A stretch of DNA of 36,895 bases from S009-33 sp041694255 (lineage in GTDB: Bacteria; Patescibacteriota; Gracilibacteria; Absconditabacterales; Absconditicoccaceae). This document shows positions 9,640 to 20,275 of this stretch, piece by piece. The translations under genes and the position numbers were made by a program. The stretch lies in the NCBI GenBank assembly GCA_041694255.1, contig JASMTN010000005.1, positions 1 to 36,895 on the forward strand, in the 5' to 3' direction. The first letter of the stretch is position 1. Each line of letters begins with the position of its first letter. The notes below the pieces were generated by a model, which worked only from the letters and a program-made list of their open reading frames with translations, was not told the origin of the DNA and did not search any database.

Positions 9640-12600
9640 TTATTCATCATCCATATTTGCAAATCAAAGTCTTGCTATGATCTCTTCATTTACAAATTTT
9701 ACATCTCTACCATATTTTTTAGAAGAATATTCTTTTATAATTCCTCATACTCTCTCATTTTTATAATCTTCTGTAAATATTGTAGATACATTAAATACTC
9801 TTGAGGTAGAATTATTAATATTTAATTTAAGATATGTTTTAAAGTTAGATATTCAAACTATATCTTGTGGAGACAGTACAGGAGCATACTCTTTTTCTAA
9901 AAATTCTGCATCTGGAGCTCAAACTTTAAATGATTGGAGTGTTCAAGCATTACCAAATACTGCATCTTTTACAGAGTCTTTTCATCCATCTCAAGCTTCA
10001 CCTTCAAGTTGTGCAATATATTGATGAGCCATAATAAGTGAAAGTTTATATTTTCTTGCTTCTGATAAGATGTCAGCAAATGTTCAAGATACAAAATTTT
10101 GAAATTCATCTACATATAGATAAAAATCTTTTCTTTGATCTTCTGGTATATTAGCTCTAGACATAGCAGCATTATATATTTGACTAACAACAATCATTCA
10201 AAGTAGCTGGGCATTAAGTTCTCATATCCTACCTTTTGAAAGGTTTATAAGAATTATTTTTTTATTATCCATGGCTTCTCTAAAATTGAATGCAGATTTT
10301 GTTTGTCAGATAATATTTCTAATAAGTGAGTTAGTATTGAAAGATACAAACTTTGATGTAAAGTATGGTATTATCTCTTGTTTTTCCCTATCTCACATAG
10401 CATTATAAGTTTTCTCCCAAAAATTTCTTACTGTAGGGTTTACAACTTTTGATATTTTATATTCTCTATATCACTCATCAGTAAACAATCTTGGTACATC
10501 CAATAATGTAGCACCCTCATCCATATCATCAAGTAAAGTTAAAGAACCATACTTAAAATATTCTTGTATCCTTGGCCCAAATATCTCAGGTCAAAACATT
10601 TTAATAAATATTTCAGTAGCATCATTTACAACTCTATCTGCCTCATCTCTACTTTTTGTCTCATAAAGATTTAATCACATAGGTCTTTTTTCATCTCATG
10701 CATCAAAATATACTACATCTTTTGCTCTTTCTTTTGGTATATAATTAAGTATATCATCAACTAAGTCACCATGAGGATCAACAACACAAACTCAGTCACC
10801 ATTCCATATATCTTGTCTTGCTAGTGATCATATATACACAGATTTACCTCAACCTGACTTTCATATAATATAATGATGTCTTGTTCTATCTTTCCTTTTC
10901 ATATAAACAGGACTATATTTATTTTTATATACAGAAATACCAAGTAATACAGCATCTTTATAAAGTTTTATTCAGGTTTTTTCTTCAGTAATCACCTTTT
11001 CTTCTCAAGTATCTTCATCTTTAACAACCTTTTCAACCATTTTTTTTCATATATTAGGATTTTTAGAGTTTTCAAATATTTTAGGAATTTCTCATCATTT
11101 ATATCATTCTGCAATGATTCATGTAACAACTTTTCAATTTTCTTCTTTGGGTACAGGTAATGTCTTAGGTGGTTCAGCCATCTTATACTCTGCCCAAACT
11201 ATAGCAGAAGATCTATTAAACACTGCTAATGGAAAGTGGAATAGTGAAGATATCTCATTAACAGTAAATATATTTTTCTTAGCAAAGAAACCAACAAGTG
11301 AAAATATTGCTGAAAATTTCCACATAGGTTTAAAGAACCAACCAAAGATATCAGCCAAAATTTCTGGTTGATCTAAACCATTATTATACTCATCCTTATA
11401 TATTGTGTAAGCAGATATTAAACTTTGGATATTCTCATCATTATTTTCTTTTTTATCAGATGAAGATATAATAAACATACTAGATGTAAAAGCAGGTTTT
11501 CAAGCCTCATCAGCCATTGTATTTATAGCTTCTTCTTCAGCTTTTGTCATTCTTGTATAAGAATCTCACATCTCAGAACTACGGTTCATCTTCTTAATCA
11601 TATCGTCACTTGCTCAATTTATAAGAAAGTCTATAGGTTTTAATAAGCTCATCCATTCAAATTTTTGATCATACTGTATAGCTCTCCTGTAAAGCTTATC
11701 AGACATTGCCTTTGCATTTTTATTGAAATTTTTAGCATCCGGTCTAAGTGTTGTAAGTATTGTTACTTCATCCTCTCAGTCCATTTTTGAGATAGTATCA
11801 AGTATATTATTTATAGGATCATCTTCCAATTGCTTAAAGGTTCTTATAGGAAATGTTGGGTTTTTTATAGGATGAAGTGGTATTATATCTAAAAATTTTT
11901 TCTTTCATAACATAGAAAAATCTTCTATTGTTTCTATAACAGAATCTGGATATTGTGCAGATATATTTGCTTCAACAGCTCTTTGATATTCTGGATAAGT
12001 TCATACTATAAAAGAAAGTTCTCATTTATTATACTTATATATAAGATCTATCTTAGCTTTATCAAAGAAAAAGAACATAACATTATCCCAAACATTCAAT
12101 GCTCAGAGCTTATGTGTTCATCTAAAAACCTGAGCCATTCTTCATATTTGCTCTTTCATATCCTTTGCTAAATCTCTTTGAATCTCCCTATCTTCTCTTG
12201 TATCAAGTCTTGGCATAATTATTTTCATATAAACAAGCCTATGAGCATTGAAAACATCATATAAGAATGAAAATATATATTTTATAAGCTTCCAAAAAAC
12301 TATTATAAGTGCAATTCAAACAAAAGACCATATAATCATCCATCATAAACCATCAGGATATTCAAGGAATCAAGGACCTTTAGGAGTTTGTTGTTGAGTT
12401 GCCTCAGTATTTGCTTGATATTGTTCTTGTGTATTATAATTTTCCTCTTCAACATAATACTCCTCTTTTTCTACATAAACTCATTCATTACTATTTTCAT
12501 CTGATTCAACTCTTTCATATGCAGCACCATGCATTTTTCAACTTTCTTCAAATTTTTTGTTTATATTTAAAACTATAGATGAGCTATTTCAATATTCAGA

Positions 12601-12741
12601 TTTTAAACTAGAATGACAACTTCTATAGCTATTTGGAAATACTGATTTTATAACTTGTATATATTCACCTTTTTCAATTTTAAAAATACCATAATCTCAC
12701 ATATAAGAATTTATCTTTTCAATACACTTACTTGCTTCCAT
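9640..12741 (-). CDS. VirB4/TraC/HerA-like membrane-anchored ATPase
   Basis: A 1033-residue protein, ATG 12739-12741, TAA 9640-9642. A charged N-terminal region is followed by a transmembrane segment near residues 130-160 (WMIIWSFVGIALIIVFWKLI), then a long middle domain, then a RecA-like ATPase. Walker A is GKSGGGKS at 627-634, with VVDPHGDLVDDIL shortly after and the Walker B-type YLYVDEFQNF and IMAHQYIAQL further on. These motifs match the DUF87/VirB4/TraD-like conjugation and pilus ATPases that are widespread in Patescibacteria. It probably pumps DNA or protein, or drives an envelope pilus. No other type IV secretion genes flank it. Four of the glycines in and around the P-loop are TGA codons. 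Confidence 0.85.
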
Positions 12742-12817
12742 AATTTATTTTAATTTTTATTTAAAAAATATTTATAATAGTATAAGAAAAATTTACTTTT
12801 TTTCAAAATTAACTACT

Positions 12818-13720
12818 TTACTTTTTAGAAAAATATATTATAAAAAATAACATTATAATTATAGAAAACAACAATATAAAGTAAACAAAAAAAGAATTAT
12901 CTTGAAAAGGCAGGTTTATATTCATTCCATAAAAAGAAGTTATAAGAGTAAGAGGCAACATAAATGCTGAAAATATAGTTAATATAGCAATAAGTTTATT
13001 AAGCTTTATGTCAACAATATTTCTAAAACCATCTTCTATGTTATCTATTCTTTCATGTAATATACTTACTTGATTTACAATAAAATCTACCTTATCTTGA
13101 AGATCTTCAAAGTAAAGTTCATATTCTCATTTAAAAAACAAGTTTAAAGCAGATTCCATTTGTCTAAGTATAAGAACTTGAGGTTGAAAAACATGTTTAA
13201 GCAAAGTTATATTTCTTTTTTTTATTAATATATGCTTAACTTTATATGTTGTAGCAGAATCAAAAATTTCAGTTTCAAGCAAATTAAGGTCCCTTTTTTG
13301 TTTATATATAACATTATATACTTTTTCAAGCATAGACTCTATAACTTCATATAATATATAACCTGGATTTATTTTTTCTCAATTAATATCTATACTATCA
13401 TAGGCATCAAATATCTTATTAATATGTGAAGAATTATGATCTCTGAAAGTTAGTATATAATCTTTTCATAAAAAAATATTAAATTCATTTATAACATAAT
13501 GACCATTATTAAAAATATACTTGGGGAAATCTAAAACTATAAATATATAATCATTATTTTTATTTACTCTAGTAAACTGATTTTCCTCTAAACAAGCCTC
13601 AACATCAAGCTCATGGAAGTTATAATTTTTCAATACTTCTATTTTCTTTTTTGTGTCCAAATTAACACAATCTATCCACTTAATACCTCACTTTTCCAAT
13701 ACTCTTATCTTACCCATCAT
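12818..13720 (-). CDS. corA: CorA-family divalent metal ion transporter
   Basis: A 300-residue protein; two consecutive ATGs (13718-13720 and 13715-13717) are possible starts, stop TAA 12818-12820. A soluble N-terminal domain is followed by a long helical region (QDKVDFIVNQVSILHERIDN) and two C-terminal transmembrane helices. The signature TSFYGMNINLP contains the GMN selectivity motif at the end of the first helix, and the protein ends with a lysine pair (FSKK). CorA forms a pentameric Mg2+ (or Co2+/Ni2+) channel gated by intracellular Mg2+. It stands alone between the ATPase gene and a hypothetical gene. Confidence 0.93.
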
Positions 13721-13750
13721 TAAAAAATGTTATAAATAAAAATATATTTA

Positions 13751-14428
13751 TTAAACTGTCTTATAATATACTATTAAGTTATAACAAAATTCACAAAGCA
13801 TATATATATCAGCTTTTGGAACTATTTGATAAAAATATTGTCATTTTTTAAGAGTATTAAAATCTACATTTATCTTAAATCCATAATTTTTAATTCAACT
13901 TTTAGGAAGTATAGAAGGATAATCTATTTCTAAATTTAAGATACCATCTTTTACAGATTTTGAATCCAAGGTTACTATCTTTCTTTGCAATTCTCTAAAA
14001 TCATGCTCATGAAGTTTCATATCAGGATCTATATTGTGTGAAAGTATATTTCTTATAAATCTTAGACCATACCGAAAGGCATCCATATTTTCTTTTTTGA
14101 TGATACTTATCAACCAAGTTTTAAATTTTTTATCTTTTTCTATACCTTCAAGTGTTGCTCATAGTATTCATCTAAAAGCATTTATCTCAACAAAAGTAGA
14201 AAAAAAGTTTTCATTTTCCTGTTGTATATATAAACTTTCTAAACTATCTTTTATCTTATATCAAGAAAGTGAAAAGCCTCTATTGTCAGCAAATTTTAAA
14301 TTTATATTTTTAGCTTTTACAGATAAGTTATCTTCAAGTGCAGCCTTTGAAAAAAAAGTTCATAGGTGCAAACACATAAAATTTCATTCTATTTGACTTA
14401 TTATATCTTCTATAAGTGCATATTGCAT
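13751..14428 (-). CDS. Hypothetical protein with a HEPN-like RX4H motif
   Basis: A 225-residue protein, ATG 14426-14428, TAA 13751-13753. I recognise no named family. In its centre is FRYGLRFIRNILSHNIDPD, where R126-N-x-x-x-H131 matches the RNx3H form of the HEPN RNase/nucleotide-binding superfamily; the surrounding sequence is helical and charged (SIIKKENMDAFRYG, EHDFRELQRKIVTL). HEPN proteins often act as toxins or defence RNases, but here no obvious partner is adjacent: corA lies downstream and the divergent yidD-fmt gene upstream. The assignment rests on a short motif and would need a profile search. Confidence 0.7.
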
Positions 14429-14438
14429 AATCTTTATA

Positions 14439-14466
14439 TTGAAAAACTAAATGATTATAATATAAA
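14439..14466 (+). promoter_or_regulatory. Candidate promoter of yidD-fmt
   Basis: TTGAAA (14439-14444), a 16-base spacer, then TATAAA (14461-14466) followed by G, 42 bases before the start codon. It lies in the 80-base divergent gap and matches the rpsL promoter candidate in both hexamers and spacing. Confidence 0.55.
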
Positions 14467-14508
14467 GATAAATAAGAAACTTACAAGATTTTATTTTAAA
14501 ATAAAGAA

Positions 14509-15681
14509 ATGCTAGATAAAATACTTACCAAAATAAGTTTATGAATAATACGAATATATCAAAAAACTTTTTCATCTCATACTTGAATTTTTAAAGATAT
14601 ACTGTATACTAAGCCTGTATGTGCTCATACTCCACATTGTTCAGAATATGGAAAAAAAGTTTTCAAAAGATATGGTTTTATAAGGTGAATAAAATACACA
14701 ATGAATAGAATAGATAAGTGCAATGAAGATACAAAGATAAAATATGATCCTCCTTATTATAAAGTAATTTTCTTCTCTTCTGCTCCTATATGAATACCTT
14801 TTTTAGATGAACTTTATGATGATAAAAGATTTAAGATAGTGGGTGTAGTAACTTGAAAAGATAAAAAAGCAAATAGATGACAAAAACTTAGACCAAATAT
14901 TATAAAACAACACAGCATACAAGAACTTTGAATCAATGAAGAACTTATACAAACTCCTTGAAAAATAAAAGATAATATAGAGTTTCAAGATTGGCTACAA
15001 AAGCAAGATGCAGATTTTTTTGTTGTCCTTTCATATGGTAAGATACTTACTAAAAACATCTTAGACATACCTAAAAAATGACCAATTAACATACATTGAA
15101 GTATATTACCAAAATACAGGTGAGCTAGCCCTATACAGTCAGTGTTTTTAAATAAAGAAAAAGAATCTTGAATAACAATAATGTATATGGACGAACAAAT
15201 GGACACTTGAGATATGATAAAAACTCTTAAGATACCATTAGAAAAGCAAGATAATGCAAAAACTTTAATAGACAAATTTATGAAATATTGACCAAGTTTT
15301 TTTGTAGATTGATTATGGGATTTTTGAAAATGAGACCTAACTAGAAAAAAGCAAGATGATAATCAAGCTACATATTGCAGTAAATTTACAAAACAAGATG
15401 GACAGATAGATTTTAATGAACCTGCAGAGAATATATATAGTAAATTTCAAGCTTTCTACCTATGGCCAGGTATATATATCGATTTTAATGATAAAAAACT
15501 TGATATAAAAGATTGTTTTTATGAAGAAAAAGAAAGTTGAAAAAATATATGAGAATACTTCAAAGAAGATGATAAATTAAAAATAAAAACTTGAAAATGA
15601 AATCTAATAGTAAAAAAAGTTAAGATAGAATGAAAAAAAGAAATGAATGCAGAAGATTTTTATAATGGGTACATAAGGTAG
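14509..15681 (+). CDS. fmt: YidD-Fmt fusion: membrane-insertion factor domain plus methionyl-tRNA formyltransferase
   Basis: A 390-residue protein, ATG 14509-14511, TAG 15679-15681. Residues 1 to about 80 match YidD: GIIRIYQKTF, then Cys-x5-Cys in VCAHTPHCSEYGKKVF, KRYGFIRG and RIDKCN. From about residue 84 the methionyl-tRNA formyltransferase fold begins (KVIFFSSAPIGIPFLDEL), with VVLSYGKIL, the catalytic NIHGSILPKYRGASPIQ (N194, H196) and MDTGDM (D232), and a C-terminal domain with AFYLWPGIYIDF. Fmt formylates initiator Met-tRNA; YidD assists insertion of membrane proteins. The two are normally separate genes. No stop or start interrupts the join. The arginine of IIRIYQ is a CGA codon. Confidence 0.93.
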
Positions 15682-15693
15682 TTTTTAATGAAA

Positions 15694-15723
15694 AGAGATC
15701 TCTTGGCTTCGCTCGATATGACA
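15694..15723 (+). repeat. Intergenic repeat, AGATCTCT/ATGACA family, copy 1
   Basis: AGAGATCTCTTGG, then CTTCGCTCGATATGACA, lies 12 bases after the yidD-fmt stop. A close relative is at 27537-27566, and the reverse-oriented form occurs at 27578-27606, 36261-36300 and 36321-36360. It resembles the short palindromic intergenic elements found in many bacteria. Confidence 0.65.
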
Positions 15724-15768
15724 GTATTGTAACTTGTATCTTACTATTTGGAAATTGCAACTATTTTT

Positions 15769-16455
15769 TTACTCTTGAAAATTTGTCATCACAGAACAAA
15801 ATGTTACATTTTTCTTAGCTCAAGCAAAATAAACAACATCTACACAAAAGTTTTTTTCTAAAAATCTTCAATCAGAACAATCAGGGTTTGAAACTCAATC
15901 AGGACAATTAGTCATTTCATTATTGGCATCTTTATCTAGTAAGTATCATCATCTTACTTGTTGAAAATAAAGTTCTGGAGCAAAATAATTAGTTGGTCTT
16001 CAAGTTATAGGTCAAGTACAAGGTGATATAGTACCATTTTCTTTACATAAAAGATAGTTCCAATCAGTTGAAGTAATAGATCAATCAGTTTTTAACATTT
16101 GTGATTGAAGAGTCAATAATGGATATTTTTGATTTACTCATGTTAAAGAAAGTTTATAAGATCAGCTACCAAACCATGTATCATTTTCACACCCATCATT
16201 ACTATTATCAACAAGAGGGTTTACTTTTAGCCAACATTTATCTTTTTTTCATCACCACCTTTGCCAATTTGTATTTCTTATATTAAAAACTGATTCGATT
16301 CATCATCTTGCAATATTTACAGCTGTAAGTTTTGATTTTATATCAGTAAGAAAAGTATATGAATTACTTATCATTGTAAAAACTCATATAAGTCATGTTC
16401 ATATAATAAGTACAACTACCATAAGCTCTATTATACTAAAAGCTTTTTTATTCAT
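15769..16455 (-). CDS. Type IV pilin-like protein with prepilin signal
   Basis: A 228-residue protein, ATG 16453-16455, TAA 15769-15771. It starts MNKKAFSIIELMVVVLIIG, a class III signal: short basic leader, prepilin peptidase site between A5 and F6, glutamate at mature position 5, then a hydrophobic helix. The remainder is a globular domain rich in Cys, Trp and Gly (CWLKVNPL, NCPDGVSNPDCSDGRFL, NFCVDVVYFAG), with several cysteines that could form disulphides outside the membrane. It is a minor pilin or pseudopilin candidate; no pilus assembly genes adjoin it. It starts 9 bases after the thiI stop, so it is probably the last gene of that transcript. Confidence 0.85.
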
Positions 16456-16464
16456 TATTAAATG

Positions 16465-17784
16465 TTATTTTACTAAAAAGTAAGTTTCATATCATGATCT
16501 TCTTGTTTGAAGTACTCTTGATGAGGCTTTATATCAACTAGAACACAAAAATGTATATTGTTTTCATTTTTCAAGTTTAGGTATTTTTTCTCATTTTTCA
16601 ATATCTATTAGCTCTCACTTAATTTCTTTAGTTTTATACTTATTTATAAACTCAATATCTAAAGGTTGTGTAAGTATATGAGTTCTTAAAGAAAGTTCCT
16701 CAAAGTCTATATCAAGTTTATCAAACAAATCTATAACATATTGTCTATCTTTTATCCTAGAATCTGAATGGTTTTCTATATTGCAAGTTTCTTTAACTTC
16801 TCAAGACATATTGAAAGTTCATACTTCTTCTGCTATTTTCATAATATCTGTTTTATCAAAACAAGCAATTGGTCTTATATGTAAAGTATCAGTAATACTA
16901 TCAAGTAACTGCATATTTTGAAGTGTTTGAGTACTAACCTGTCATATATTTTCACCATTTATAACTGACTTTACTCAAAGTTTATCGGCTGCTTTTTCTG
17001 ATAGTTTATACAAGAAGATCTTAAAAACTATTTGTCTGTATCAAGAAGGTACTTGTTTTTTTATTTTTTGAATAATATCTTGTATAGGAAGAGTAAAAAA
17101 TTTTCAATTTATACCATACTCTTTTTTTAAAAAACTATATATATTAAAAACTTGAGATAATAAAAGTTCACTATCTGCTATATTTAAAAATAAAAAATCT
17201 TGTCTTATACCTCTTTTGGCAGCTAAAAAAGTAGCAACTGGTGAATCTATTCATCAAGAAAATAAGTTTAATGATCTTCACTCACTACCATATGGCAATC
17301 ATCATACTCATTTATAAGAATCTTTCGAAGTTCGTATCCATATCCTATCATTTAGGATTCTTACATATATAGTAATGTCAGGATCTTTATATAAAACCTT
17401 TTTATTATAATTTTTACATATATAAGATCAAAGTTGTTTTTGTATATTCATACTATCAAGAAAATAAGCTTTATCTTCCCTTTTTGCTTTTATACAAAAA
17501 GTATCAAAATCATGAGTTTTAACTATATCATCAAGTATGTTATAAAAATCTTGAAGGTTTGAAGTTTTTGTAATATTATATTTTATAGCTTCAAATTTAT
17601 AAACTCAAAAAGTATTTTGTAAAACATTAATATCTTTGGTTGTTTCAACAATAAGATAAGAATTTTTAATTTTAATATTTGTAATTCACTTTTGTTTTAA
17701 ATCTCACCTAAGATAATCTATAAATTTTTTTTTAGTAAATTTACTTTTTAAAAAAACTTCTCAAAATTTTAAAAAATATAACAT
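16465..17784 (-). CDS. thiI: tRNA 4-thiouridine synthase ThiI with short rhodanese-like tail
   Basis: A 439-residue protein, ATG 17782-17784, TAA 16465-16467. An N-terminal ferredoxin-like/THUMP region (to about 165) leads through GVGGLPYGSEGRSLNLFSGG into the PP-loop SGGIDSPVA (176-184) that adenylates U8 of tRNA. The C-terminal part has TDTLHIRPIACFDKTDIM and ends in FLCSSGYKASSRVLQTRRSG, YETYFLV, which looks like the active-site cysteine loop and final strand of a rhodanese domain, but with a much shortened front half. In E. coli that cysteine carries the persulphide sulphur. The enzyme may also supply sulphur for thiamin. It lies 8 bases after a small membrane-protein gene in a greA-headed cluster. 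Confidence 0.93.
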
Positions 17785-17792
17785 CTATAAAA

Positions 17793-18395
17793 CTATAAAT
17801 TTGCTAAAATTTCCATAAAATACATTTTACCATCCAAAGAAAAGAAAAGTCAATCATCATTATATCAAACAAAGTCAACATTCTTTATATTTATAAGTTT
17901 TTTAGAAGAGATATCATCTTTATAAACTAAAGTTCAATCTTTATAGTAAGAAAATTTTATACCATTCCATATAAAATCATAATTTACTGTAAAGTCCTTT
18001 GATACATTTAAATTTAAATTTAAAAACACTGTACTGTATGTTATAGGATGGATTTTTATAGAAGATGATGGTATATATATTATGTTTGAGTAACTTTCAG
18101 ACTCATAACAGTCATATTTTTCATATTCTCATATTTTTATAGTTCAACACTTATTAGGTTGCAGTCAGTATATAGTGAGTTTATTATCTACAGTATAGTA
18201 TTTTTCAGAATTAATAATTATATTTTTTTGAAGATCATCATTAGAAAAATACTTAATATCATATATTCATGGAGATCTTATAAATCATCTTTGCTCATCA
18301 TATTTGTATCAAAAAACATAGAAAAAAAATATGCTAAATATAGCAGAAAAAAGAATTATTAATCTCAAAAATAATCTTGCAAAAATTTCAAACAT
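17793..18395 (-). CDS. Hypothetical single-pass membrane protein
   Basis: A 200-residue protein, ATG 18393-18395, TAG 17793-17795. Residues 1-28 form one hydrophobic segment (MFEIFARLFLRLIILFSAIF, SIFFFYVF), after which the chain is polar and aromatic-rich, with beta-like repeats (YSNIIYIPSSSIKIHPITYS). No family is recognised. Topology suggests an anchored extracytoplasmic domain. It sits 9 bases after greA and 8 bases before thiI on the same strand, so it is co-transcribed with them. Confidence 0.7.
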
Positions 18396-18404
18396 ATTAT
18401 ATAA

Positions 18405-18863
18405 CTATAATCAAATAGATATTATTTTTATTGTATAATCACCTCTTGGAGATTCTACTTTAACAGTGTCTCAAGCTTTTTTATCTCTAATTGCAACTCA
18501 CAAAGGTGAGTGAAGAGAAATTTTATTATCAAATATATCAACCTCTCAAGAACCAACTATTTCGAATTCTTCATTCTCTCAATCTCTTTCTATTTGAACC
18601 TTATTTCCATAACCTACAGTTTCTATAGAACCTCATTCTATAATTTGTACATCTTGTAAAAAATCCTCAAGTTCAGATATTCTTTTTTCAGTCATACCCT
18701 TATCTTCCATAGCTTGTTCATACTCTGCATTTTCAGATAAGTCTCATTGCTCTATAGCAGTTTTAAGCTTTTCTAAAACTTCTGGCAATTCTTTGTTTTT
18801 TAAGCCATCAAGTTCTTTTAAAAGTTTATCATATCAAGTTTTTGTAAGATGATGTTGTGCCAT
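18405..18863 (-). CDS. greA: Transcript cleavage factor GreA
   Basis: A 152-residue protein, ATG 18861-18863, TAG 18405-18407, the usual length for GreA. The N-terminal coiled coil contains the tip signature KTAIEQGDLSENAEYEQA, whose acidic residues enter the RNA polymerase secondary channel and promote cleavage of backtracked RNA. The C-terminal FKBP-like domain follows (VGYGNKVQIER, ISLHSPLGVAIRDKKAGDTV). First gene of a compact minus-strand group with the small membrane protein, thiI and the pilin. A TTGAAT / TATTTA pair in the 66-base gap upstream may be its promoter. Confidence 0.96.
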
Positions 18864-18929
18864 TTTTTTTATTTTTAATAATAAATATTATATATAAATA
18901 ATGATTTAAAGTTAATATTCAATGTTTTT

Positions 18930-20180
18930 TTAATTTTTAACTAATACATTCCAATTAGATAGATTATCTCATGATATGTAAGCTTGTTTTAAATTACAAT
19001 GAAGTTTTTCAACTTCTTCTTGCTTTTCTCATAAAATTCAAGTTATAGTAACTTCTTTCCATAGTCAAGTTGAATCTAAAACTTCAAATGTATCTCATAC
19101 ATATATATTATGTTTTGGACTTATTGCATAGTATGTTTTTCACTTATGTTCTATACTATCTTGCTTTGTAGTTCATATATATTGCTTTCCATCTACTGGT
19201 CATGCACTTTTTTTTGTAGTAGTTTGAACCATAGTTTGTCATTCTTCACCATCTGGAGCAGATCTTATGTTATTAAACAAGAAACCATCCCAATAGTCTC
19301 TATGAGGTATATCATAAACTAAGTCTAAAATTTCTTTATTAGGTTCTTCATTATTTTGTACAGAATCTCTAAGATGAGAATATGCTTTTGCAACAGATCA
19401 TACATAAAATTCTGATTTGCTTCTTCATTCTATCTTCCAAGCATCTATAGCTTCATAAAGTTCTTTTCAATGATCTATAGTACAAAGATCTTTTGAAGAA
19501 AGAAGGAAAGAGCCTGTCTCATCCTCATCAACTTTAAAGAACTTACCTGGTCTTTTCTCTTCTTCCAGGTAAACATTATATTTGTATCTACATACATGAG
19601 AACATTCTCATTTATTACCATCTCTTCAAGAAAAGTATTCTCAAAGCAAGCATCTTCAAGAATAAGTCATACACATAGCACCATGCACAAAAGCTTCAAG
19701 TTCTACATGAGGAACCTCCTTTTTAATATCAAGTATTTCTTTGATTGAAAGTTCTCTAGCAAGAACAACTCTATCAACTCATTGATCAGCCCAAAATTTA
19801 ACTGCTAAAGAATCTAAAGTATTTGTTTGTGTACTAAGATGATACCTTATATTATCTTTTAGATATTTTTTAAGAATCATAAAAACTCAAGGATCTGAAA
19901 AGATAACAGCATCAGCTCATAAATCTTGTATTTTTTCTATAGTCATTTCTATAACCTTTATATCAACATTTCTAGGAAATATATTAATAGTAAGATATGC
20001 TTTTTTTCACATAGCATGTAAATCTTGTATAGTTTTTTTTAACATTTCAAAATCCTTTATTTTATTTTGTCTCATTCTTAAAGACAAAAAAGGAACTCAA
20101 ACATAAACAGCATCAGCACCAAATTTTGCTGCTATCATAGCCTTTTCATAACTTCAACCAGGAGCAATTATTTCTGACAT
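18930..20180 (-). CDS. trhP: U32-family tRNA hydroxylation protein TrhP
   Basis: A 416-residue protein, ATG 20178-20180, TAA 18930-18932. It aligns by eye with E. coli TrhP/YegQ throughout: GADAVYVGVPFLSLRMRQNK, SDPGVFMILKKY, VKFWADQGVDRVVLARELS, and the U32 signature EAFVHGAMCMTYSGRCLLG, with further cysteines in GECSHVCRYKYNV (C170, C177, C193, C197, probable iron-sulphur ligands). LLSSKDLCTID and WKIEGRSKSEFY follow. TrhP makes 5-hydroxyuridine at the wobble base of several tRNAs from prephenate; members were long annotated as peptidases or collagenases. Its 95-base upstream gap has no clear signal. Confidence 0.9.
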
Positions 20181-20275
20181 AATTTTTTTAAACATTATAA
20201 TAATAAAACATTACAAATATAAGTATTTATAGTTTAATACTTTTTACTTGTAATTTTAAATTTGAAACTATTACA

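Noticed and set aside
18930..20180. Collagenase-like peptidase
   Set aside because: The U32 signature is present, but alignment by eye along the full length fits the tRNA-modifying TrhP/YegQ, and no protease active site is known for it.
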